NCBI RefSeq assembly: GCF_932294415.1 | Contig: NC_065541.1 | Coordinates: forward strand, 50,818,290-50,882,289 | Length of the DNA stretch: 64,000 bases | Direction: 5' to 3' | From: Quercus robur | Taxonomy: Eukaryota; Streptophyta; Magnoliopsida; Fagales; Fagaceae | Shown: piece after piece, positions 56,162 through 64,000 of the stretch | How positions within the stretch are numbered: the first letter of the stretch is position 1 | Layout: each line of letters begins with the position of its first letter | The notes under the pieces: model-generated | Databases searched by the model: none | What the model was told of the DNA's origin: nothing | Seen by the model: only the letters and a program-made list of their open reading frames with translations | Position numbers and translations under genes: made by a program

Positions 56162-56282
56162 TTTTTTTTTTGAGAAAATAATTATAACATGCTGCTAACC
56201 CCACAGCTTGAACCATTTCCCCCCTAGACCCCCAAGCATTTTGTGCATGGGGAGGTGCCAATTCAGCTGTAAGGCTTTTGGC
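56162..56282 (-). mobile_element. SINE, minus strand, inside 600-bp unit 1
   Basis: A 121-bp insertion absent from units 2 and 3. It starts with a T-run (poly(A) tail on the other strand) and is flanked by AACAA at 56157-56161 and 56283-56287. Reverse complement holds GGCACCTCCCCATGC and a decayed B-box GGTTCAAGCTGTGG. Confidence 0.75.
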
Positions 56283-56970
56283 AACAAAATATTGAATTAA
56301 TTAAATGTGTGTGTGTGTTGTGTGCTAAGACACGCATCAAATATATACTGAATTGACTTAGGCATTAAAAACAACTATCGAAAGTTTGTAACTAAACTAG
56401 TCTGTAGATTTTTGCTTGGGTCGTTACAACTCTTTTATGAGAGAAATGTTATTCTGACAACAAAAAGAATCATTTCACCCTAAAAATCACTTTTCAAGAC
56501 ATAGGGTAGGGAGGAATGAGTTAGCTCTAGACTTTGATTTCCATTCCATAGTTTTGTGTTGCATGTACTTACAAATATGGTCCCTTCTCTCATTTATTTC
56601 TTAAATCATCTCGATTGCAGAGTATGGCCACATGTTTGCACCATATAGAGGATAAGTGATAAGATGTGTCACAACTCACAACCCAAGGAAGCCCAAGTTC
56701 CTCACTATATCTCTAATGTCATTTTCAGGGTCCATGTTATGTTCTAATATCAATTATAATGATTTCATGACATTAGATGTGCTCCCCCCCCATAAGGGTG
56801 TCAGAAATTTAGGTGAGGGAGGATACCCCATATATTGATATTTAATTCTTTATATTTAACAAAATATTGAATTAATTAAATGTGTGTGTGTGTGTTGTGT
56901 GCTAAGACACATCAAATATATACCGAATTGACTTAGGCATTAAAAACAACTATTGAAAGTTTGTAACTAA

Positions 56971-57626
56971 GGCTGTGTTTGGTTGCCGTAAAACGTTTTC
57001 CGGAAAATACATATTTTCCGGAAATGCTAATTTCTGGAAAAGGAAAATATTTCTGTGTGTTTGGTTCCATTTCAAAAAATTTTCCGGAAAATATTTTCTA
57101 GTGTTTGGAAAATAAGAAAGGAAAACACAAATCAGAAAACACAACCCAGAAAACACATCCAGAAAACCCGCCGGTGCGATCTCGCGATCAACGTCGCGAT
57201 CTCGCATTCGCGAGATCGCGGTCGACGCTTCGCGAGATTGCGCCGTCGATCGCGATCTCGATTCGGCGCGATCTCGCGAACGACGCTTCGTGAGATCGCG
57301 CCGTCGATCGCGATCTCGATCCGACGCGATCTCGCGAAGTGTCGATCGCCGTCGTCGGACTGCTCTTATCCTCTCACGCGCGTGGACTGGAGCTCGGACT
57401 GGTCTTCTCCTCTCGCACGCGCGCGCTCTCTCTCTCTCTCTCTCTCTTTTTCCGGAAATCCTTTGAAGTGAAAATGAAGGCAGAAATTCATTTCCGTGGT
57501 CAAACTGAAAATTTCGGTCAACAGGAAATCATTTTCCAGAAAATAACATTTTCCGTGACAGCCAAACGCATGCATTTTCCGGAAATTGATTTCTGAAATT
57601 GGTTTGAAGCCGATTCAAACGCAGCC
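56971..57626. mobile_element. PIF/Harbinger (Tourist-like) element with a CpG-rich core
   Basis: Present only in the second 600-bp unit. The TSD TAA (56968-56970 and 57627-57629) is confirmed by the empty site GTAACTAAACTAG in the two other units. Inverted ends: GGCTGTGTTTGGTTGCCG and, from the right, GGCTGCGTTTGAATCGGC. Subterminal zones carry many TTTTCCGGAAAA-type palindromes. The centre (about 57170-57360) is a dense array of GCGATCTCGCGA/GATCGCG palindromic words, then (CT)n. No transposase; non-autonomous. Confidence 0.88.
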
Positions 57627-59025
57627 TAAACTAGTCCGTAGATTTTTGCTTGGGTCGTTACAACTCTTCTATGAGAGAAATGTTATTTCGACAACAAAAA
57701 GAATCTTTTCACCCTAAAAATCACTTTTCAAGACTTAGGGTAGGGAGGAATGAGTTAGCTCTAGACTTTGATTTCCATTCCATAGTTTTGTGTTGCATGT
57801 GCTTACAAATATGGTCCCTTCTCCCATTTATTTCTTAAATCATCTCAATTACTCTAGTATGGCCACATGTTTGCACCATATAGAGGATAAGTGATAAGAT
57901 GTGTCACAACTCACAACCCAAGGAAGCCCAAGTTCCTCACTATATCTCTAATGTCATTTTCAAGGTCCATGTTATGTTCTAATATCAATTATAATGAGTT
58001 CATGACATTAGATGTGCTCCCCCCACCCCCCCCCCCCCACCCCATAAGGGTGTTAGAAATTTAGGTGAGGGAGGATACCCCATATATTGATATTTAATTC
58101 TTTATATTTAACAAAATATTGAATTAATTAAATGTGTGTGTGTGTGTTGTGTGCTAAGACACACATCAAATATATACCGAATTGACTTAGGCATTAAAAA
58201 CAACTATTGAAAGTTTGTAACTAAACTAGTCCGTAGATTTTTGCTTGGGTCATTACAACTCTTCTATGAGAGAAATGTTATTTCAACAACAAAAAGAATC
58301 TTTTCACCCTAAAAATCACTTTTCAAGACTTAGGGTAGGGAGGAATGAGTTAGCTCTAGACTTTGATTTCCATTCCATAGTTTTGTGTTGCATGTGCCTA
58401 CAAATATGGTCCCTTCTCCCATTTATTTCTTAAATCATCTCAATTACTCTAGTATGGCCACATGTTTGCACCATATAGAGGATAAGTGATAAGATGTGTC
58501 ACAACTCACAACCCAAGGAAGCCCAAATTCCTCACTATATCTCTAATGTCATTCTCAGGGTCCATGTTATGTTCTAATATCAATTATAATGAGTTCATGA
58601 CATTTGATGTGTCCCCACCCCGCCCCCCCCCCCCCCCCAAAATTATAATAGAAAAAGTTAACGGATATTCTAAGAGCATTAATTTAGAAAATATTTTTAG
58701 AAACTTTTTATAGGAAAAGAAAAAAAAAATTAATTGTTTTTACAATTTTTTATATTTCTCAATAGTATCAAAACTTTTTTTAAATGGTTTATTAACAATT
58801 ATCCTAAGGATATTCATAATTAAAACTCATTATAATCACTTATATAAGTTGAGTTTGACATTTTTTTATTAAAAAAAAAAAAGTTGAGTTTGATGTATAC
58901 GTTTAATGTGAGACTTAATACATATCCGCACAATATAAACTTATACAATCTCATCCAATCTGCACATCTTGAACTATCACACTAAAATGGACCACACAGA
59001 CTTATAGGTGAAATTTGGATGAGGA

Positions 59026-59617
59026 CAGGGGCGACTTGATGCATTTGAGGGCCTAAGGAGAAAATTGATCATCTTGTTTTAGATACAAAATTACTACTAA
59101 TTAACATGAACTATGTAGAATTTTTTCTTTTTTTAGAAATTTTATAGATAGAAAAAATTTGACAAAATTTTTCATACTTGTTGATGTGGTAGATTGATAG
59201 TGGTAAGTAAAACAGTGGTGTTAGTGGTAGACTTAGATGAAAACTAGTAAAAGTTTGCTAACTAAACTCTTATTATTATTCTTTTTTTTTTTTAGAAGTG
59301 CAACATTCACAATATTTTTTTACAACAAATTCTAGATTTTAAACTGCTTTTTGTTTTCTATTTGAAAATATTACTATAATTATTTTTTTGCCATCAACAA
59401 TAAACTGTAACAACCTGTTACTTAGCATTAGTTGTAAAACTGTTGTGAAAAATATTATGGACGTTGCATTTTTCTCTATTTTTTTATTTGTTTTTCATCT
59501 GGTAAAAAAAAAATTTATTTATTGATTATAAATAACCCTATTGATTAAAATTCGGGGGTCTTTTTTTTACTTGGGACCTTAGGCAACCGCATTTCTTGCT
59601 CCAACATTCAGCCGGCC
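59026..59617. mobile_element. Mutator-like non-autonomous element in duplication copy B
   Basis: Flanked by TTGGATGAGGA at 59015-59025 and 59618-59628 (11 bp, or 9 bp plus chance match). Copy A at about 54575 shows the empty site. The left end CAGGGGCGACTTG...GGGCCTAAGG and the right end (reverse complement GGCCGGCTGAATG...TTGCCTAAGG) are weakly inverted, both keeping GCCTAAGG. A 9-11-bp TSD fits MULEs. The foldback MITE at about 59297-59482 is nested inside. Confidence 0.7.
59297..59482. mobile_element. Foldback MITE nested in the MULE-like element
   Basis: Left arm GTGCAACATTCACAATATTT and right arm AATATTATGGACGTTGCATT are inverted, as in the copies at 9648 and 28234. It must have inserted after, or moved with, its host element. 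Confidence 0.6.
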
Positions 59618-61190
59618 TTGGATGAGGAATATTCGGGGAATGAACTAGCTATATAATAGGTTGCTAGAGTTATGATGCAGCACCAAAATCTTTTATTTTA
59701 TTAAGGTGGTATTCAATCAAATTAATTAGGCACACAAATGTGAGGGGTTTGAAAAAATAAACCACCACGTACCCTTTGAGCGATGGTTATTCCATAAATA
59801 TAAGTACTTGTAAAGTGTAGGGGGTAAGGGTCTAGGTTCAAGTCTCCATAAGGGAGCTTCACACATGTATACACTTAGATTAAGCTATAATAGAGTTTCT
59901 ATCTTGTATTAAAAAATAAATAAATATTATTAAAAAAAAAAACCATATTTAAGGGTTTATAAAAATTCAATACACACAGGAACATTGTATATATATATAT
60001 ATATATAATATTTAACATCATTTGTTTTTTTTTTTTTTTTTTGGCTTACAAGTGAGGATAGGATGATAGGAATGTAGATTCTTCCTACAGAGAGAATTAA
60101 ATAATATTACTAAGTTATAATACACTTTTACATCATACAATTTTATTTACAGTTAACTCTAATCTTCCAATCACCTTTCTTTTTTCTTTTTTTCTTTTTG
60201 GTTGTTAAGCTCGTATGAAAGTTTTTTCAATCAACCACTTCAGTTATTTCAAACCAACAAATGGTTTAATCTAAATAATTCAACACCAAAATGTATAACA
60301 TTCAAGTTAGCAGATAATACCTTAAATATTTGAGAATAGATGACTAAATCAAATGGGTAGGTTGTTGTTTTTTTTAGTTAGGGTATAAGTTGATAGGGTT
60401 CGATTAACGAACGCTCTGAGGAAAATTAATAATAAATAATTTTAGGAAAATTTTGACATTATTTTTACGAGAAATATAAAAAATTATCAAAAAAATTAAC
60501 TTTTTTTTTTCTTTTTCCATAAATTTTAAAAAATATATATCATAAACCAATGTCTTTAGGACATACATTAACTTTCCCCAAAATTCAATTTTTTCTTTTG
60601 CATAAAAAGTTTCTAAAAACACTTCCTAAATTAATATTCTTAGGAAATCCGACAACTTTTTCCAAGTTGATATATGGTATGCAACTATTATAACATCCTA
60701 ACATTTCCAAACGAGAATAATGTTGGAAAACTTGAAGGCAAGTGGAAGCATATATATTAACATGGGAGAAGCCAACTAATTATTTTAGGTTTCTAGTGTT
60801 TTTAATCTTTTAAGTATTTTGGCAATGAAATTATTACAACAAGTGAAGAAGGGGAAATTTGAACCCTAATCTAAGATTTTTGTCACCAAACATCTTATGA
60901 TGTCCCACATTGATATTAAATTAGTTGAGTGTATGTTGTGTGTTGAGTCTCTTATAACGTATATACTATGTTCAATTCATTGGAGTTTTATAAACAACTA
61001 CAATGAATTTCAATTGTGATCTTTTGAAATATAAAGGTTAGTGTTTTTTATTGGATTATTACAAATGATATGAAAGCCAACTTGGTAACCTTCTATAGGC
61101 TCAGCAACACCTACAACATGGACCTTGATAAGGGTGTCAGAAATTTAGGTGAGGGAGGATACCCCATATATATATTGATATTTAATTCTT

Positions 61191-62325
61191 TAGAAGATAA
61201 AATTAGAAGATATTCAGAATATTTAGAAGATAGAAGTAGTTGCTCTAAGTCCCTCTGAATTAAACCCATCGGGCTTTCCAAACTTCCAAAGTCACTGTTA
61301 ATCACTCCCAACTCCAACAGGAAGAAAAAAACAAACAAACAAGCAAGCAAACCGATAAGGCAATAACTACTCCAAGTCTCCAAGTATAGGAATGGTTTTG
61401 AATTTAGGAGGGTTGAAATTTTGAGCTAAACAAACAATTGCAGTATCTGACATCGAAAGAGAAGAAGCCAAGAAGAACACCGGGGTGGGAGCCAACCTTA
61501 TGAATGGTACAATAATCAAGGTCATGGCCCTCAACTACAGGTGTGTGCCAATATAATGCACCTTTTGACTTTTTTTTCATGCCAGTATCACTATACCACC
61601 AAAACCAGAGAAAGGCACACATTTTTTTTTATCACAATGCATTAAAAGAGAAAGGAAGTCAACTCTCTGCTCTGTGATATATGAATACCCCGGAATTGTC
61701 TCCACCGAGAATCTGTACGCAGATAAAGAAAAAAAGTCACATAAGTAAAACAAGACGGTGTAGCTATAAATTGTTGGTGGGTTTCTCACCCAACCCTAAC
61801 TATAGTGCACATGAAAGAACCCTATTTTCATTAAGACCCTTTAAATCACAAACTGTTTAGAATACCGTAAAAAAAAAAAAAAAAACCAATGTCTAAAAGT
61901 TATTGCAGAATCCTCAGATTGTTAAAACAAAACGTTAGTGCGTGACATTTTTTGTTTTTTGTTTTTTCTTTCCATTAACGTCGTGTTTTCTTTGCCTTAG
62001 TTCCTCAACTAATTTCATTAATACCTCTTCATTGAATGCATGAATTAAAATCCATCTTCTATCTCTTGCAAATTAGGTGGGCCACATGACAGAGAAATAG
62101 TGAGAGAGAGAGCATTTCCTTTGGCGCTTTTTCGGCTAGTGGTTTTTTCATTTTACAAGTTGAGATATATGGCTGTATTTTCCTTTAAAAGTTCCAACAA
62201 CCTCACAGTGCATTTATAGTACTTGTGAATTGTGATGCTTTCATGAGAGAGAGAAAGAGAGAGATGATACCGTGTCAACAATGACCAGTCTGGCCTTAGT
62301 TATTGCTTTTCAATGCAATCTCACC
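61191..62325. other. Gene-free spacer and CYP86A upstream region
   Basis: Short minus-strand ORFs at 61404-61789 have no recognisable family. (GA)n runs occur at about 62103-62113 and 62245-62263. A promoter of CYP86A probably extends into this stretch, but no specific element was identified. Confidence 0.4.
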
Positions 62326-62780
62326 TATAAATTTCTTTCTACATTACTCCATACTGTACTACTCAGTGTCTTCTGCTCCCACTACTCTGCTCTGCGAATC
62401 ACTTGTCGCTTAATTATTTCTAGTTCTAAATACCTTAACAACTCTTCTTTCTTTTTCCCATCAAGAACTCCATTTTCTCTACAATGGTACCTCATTTTTG
62501 TCACTGACCCATCATTATTATTCTGTGGAAAACCAAGTCTTGGTTTTTCTTCTTTAGTCAAGTTGTTAGATTTCAGATTCAAAACAAGTATATACATACC
62601 TGGTGAGTTTTACATATACAACGTTTTTCGGGAAAACAAGAAGAAGCGGAATTCTAAAAGAACTTTTTTTTTTTTTTTTCTTTTTCAGAAATGTCGTTTT
62701 CTTCTTCCCTCTGAAGCTGGAACTATACGTGGTTTTCCGGGAAAACACTTTCCCATCATTTTTTCAGTGTAAAGGAAACT
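62326..62780 (+). promoter_or_regulatory. CYP86A TATA box and 5' UTR with probable intron
   Basis: TATAAAT lies at 62326-62332 and is followed by a CT-rich start region at about 62355-62395, so transcription probably starts near 62357. A leader intron is likely: donor CTG|GTGAGT at 62603 and acceptor TTTTTCAG| ending at 62767, 165 nt and T-rich. The mature leader would end AGGAAACT before ATG 62781. Not proven by transcript data. Confidence 0.5.
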
Positions 62781-64000
62781 ATGGATGTGTCCACGGCTCT
62801 ACTGCTTTTAACGGCGATCACGGTGTATCTACTATGGTTCACATTCATCTCACGGACGTTAAAGGGTCCGCGTGTCTGGCCCCTATTGGGCAGTCTTCCA
62901 GGCTTAGTTGAGAACTGTGACCGCTTACACGACTGGATCTACGACAATCTCCGCGCGTGTGGCGGCACGTACCAAACCTGCACCTGTGCAATTCCATTCC
63001 TCGCCAAAAAGCAAGGCCTCGTGACTGTCACATGCGACCCGAAGAATCTGGAGCACATTCTCAAGACCCGGTTCGACAATTACCCGAAGGGGCCCACGTG
63101 GCACGCCGTGTTCCACGATCTACTGGGCGATGGGATCTTCAACTCCGACGGCGACACGTGGCTGTTCCAGAGGAAGACTGCCGCACTGGAATTCACCACC
63201 AGGACTCTGCGCCAAGCCATGGCTCGGTGGGTCAGCCGAGCCATTAAGGAAAGGCTTTGCGTAGTTTTAAAGACAGCCGAGCTCGAAGCCAAGCCAGTTG
63301 ATATTCAAGACTTGATGCTTCGGCTCACTTTTGATAATATATGCGGCTTGGCTTTTGGAAAGGACCCAGAGACTTGTGCGCCGGGGCTCCCTGAAAATAG
63401 CTTCGCATCGGCTTTCGACCGAGCCACAGAAGCCTCGCTTCAACGGTTTATTTTCCCTGAGGTTCTTTGGCGGCTCAGGAAATGGCTTCGGCTTGGGATG
63501 GAAGTCAGCCTGAGCCGAAGCTTGGTTCACGTAGAGGAGTATTTATCCAGTGTGATCGACGCCCGTAAGCTCGAGTTGCTGAGCCAGCCCAAAGATGGGA
63601 ACCCACACGACGATTTGCTGTCAAGGTTCATGAAGAAAAAGGAGTCCTACTCAGACTCGTTCCTGCAACACGTGGCACTCAATTTCATCCTAGCTGGACG
63701 TGACACGTCATCCGTTGCTCTCAGCTGGTTCTTCTACATGATGATCCAAAACCCAAGAATCGAGGAGAAAATCCTACGCGAGATTTGCAACGTCCTGATG
63801 GAGACACGTGGAGATGACGTGGCGAAATGGGTAGAGGAGCCACTTGGGTTCGAAGAGCTTGACCGATTGATATACTTAAGAGCAGCATTGTCGGAAACCC
63901 TAAGGTTGTACCCATCAGTACCGGAAGACTCAAAACATGTTGTCTCCGACGATGTATTGCCGGACGGTACATTTGTTCCGGCGGGTTCATCGGTCACATA
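62781..64000 (+). CDS. CYP86A: CYP86A cytochrome P450, fatty-acid omega-hydroxylase (partial, 3' end off window)
   Basis: Open frame of 406 codons from ATG 62781 to the window edge. The start [20 protein letters not shown] is a signal-anchor for the endoplasmic reticulum, followed by the proline-rich hinge [17 protein letters not shown]86A hallmarks: [59 protein letters not shown], the I-helix AGRDTSS at residues 305-311, the K-helix ETLR at 372-375, then [10 protein letters not shown] and [13 protein letters not shown]. The PERF-like region and heme-binding cysteine loop lie beyond the window. The subfamily oxidises the terminal carbon of C16/C18 fatty acids for cutin and suberin monomers. 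No intron interrupts the visible part. Codon use is GC-rich compared with neighbours, as usual for this subfamily. Confidence 0.95.
   Translation, partial: MDVSTALLLLTAITVYLLWFTFISRTLKGPRVWPLLGSLPGLVENCDRLHDWIYDNLRACGGTYQTCTCAIPFLAKKQGLVTVTCDPKNLEHILKTRFDNYPKGPTWHAVFHDLLGDGIFNSDGDTWLFQRKTAALEFTTRTLRQAMARWVSRAIKERLCVVLKTAELEAKPVDIQDLMLRLTFDNICGLAFGKDPETCAPGLPENSFASAFDRATEASLQRFIFPEVLWRLRKWLRLGMEVSLSRSLVHVEEYLSSVIDARKLELLSQPKDGNPHDDLLSRFMKKKESYSDSFLQHVALNFILAGRDTSSVALSWFFYMMIQNPRIEEKILREICNVLMETRGDDVAKWVEEPLGFEELDRLIYLRAALSETLRLYPSVPEDSKHVVSDDVLPDGTFVPAGSSVT

Larger units (their letters stand above)
53190..61190. repeat. Nested segmental tandem duplication
   Basis: A block starting with CACAACTCACARCCCAAGG, continuing through a foldback-derived segment, AATTATCCTAAGGAT, a SINE and CAACACCTACMRCATGGACC, occurs twice: about 53190-56160 and about 58495-61190. 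Between the two, a shorter unit of about 600 bp (from AGGGTGTYAGAAATTTAGG to a poly(C) tract) is present three times, starting near 56094, 56793 and 58045. A truncated fourth start lies at about 61130. Copies are highly similar apart from large insertions. Each insertion has an uninterrupted counterpart in another copy. The block includes a tRNA-derived SINE at about 54725-54860 and 59765-59900. No host gene is present. Confidence 0.85.

Noticed and set aside
57055-57596. Arg/Ser-rich ORFs across the Harbinger core
   Set aside because: They arise from the GATCGCG palindromes and (CT)n run inside a bounded non-coding element; several frames are open at once.
56094-58635. The three 600-bp units as a CRISPR-like or satellite array
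   Set aside because: Units are far too long and too few, with poly(C) junctions and transposon insertions; this is a local tandem duplication in plant DNA.
61404-61789. Two minus-strand ORFs upstream of CYP86A
   Set aside because: No recognisable family and no supporting splice or promoter signals; length is within chance for this composition.

Overview
The window is nuclear DNA from a flowering plant, very probably a woody rosid eudicot. The intergenic DNA is AT-rich, the introns are short and U-rich with GT-AG borders, and the genes are plant-specific in kind (MLO, CYP86A, plastid L3, nucleus-encoded mitochondrial S2). The many small transposon families recall the oak/beech family, but that placement is only an impression. 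Genes fill roughly half of the window.

Layout. At 1-3.5 kb a LINE fragment with clean target-site duplications (TSDs) precedes a TCF25/Rqc1-family gene (3559-7061, 4 coding exons). The stretch 7-15.7 kb is gene-free and holds hAT-type elements, one split by a solo LTR. At 15.75-26.2 kb lies a 13-exon MLO gene whose eighth intron (3.8 kb) has collected SINEs and a LINE, itself interrupted by a 268-bp element. At 28.6-36.1 kb an intronless mitochondrial ribosomal protein uS2m ORF is followed, across an 89-nt potential intron, by 18 intact exons of a UDP-glucose pyrophosphorylase-like gene that lacks its own 5' exons. The phases match, giving a predicted 630-aa fusion. At 37.8 kb is a small FYV7/Tap26-like gene fragment. 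At 39-46.2 kb an LTO1 gene (minus strand) and a plastid ribosomal protein L3 gene (plus strand) diverge from a shared promoter with four TGGGCY motifs. The stretch 46.2-62 kb is gene-free. Its right half is a nested tandem duplication in which one copy preserves the empty site for each insertion in the other. At 62.8 kb a CYP86A fatty-acid omega-hydroxylase gene begins and runs off the window.

The genes do not form one pathway. Four serve translation or its quality control (TCF25, uS2m, LTO1, plastid L3), and the two promoters examined closely, upstream of uS2m and between LTO1 and L3, carry the site II/telobox signals usual for such genes. The most unusual item is the uS2m-UGPase-like fusion. 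Its UGPase part keeps an open frame over 18 exons but has changed residues expected to matter for catalysis.

Exon borders were set by hand from splice consensus, reading phase and remembered family sequence. Transcription start and polyadenylation sites were not determined.
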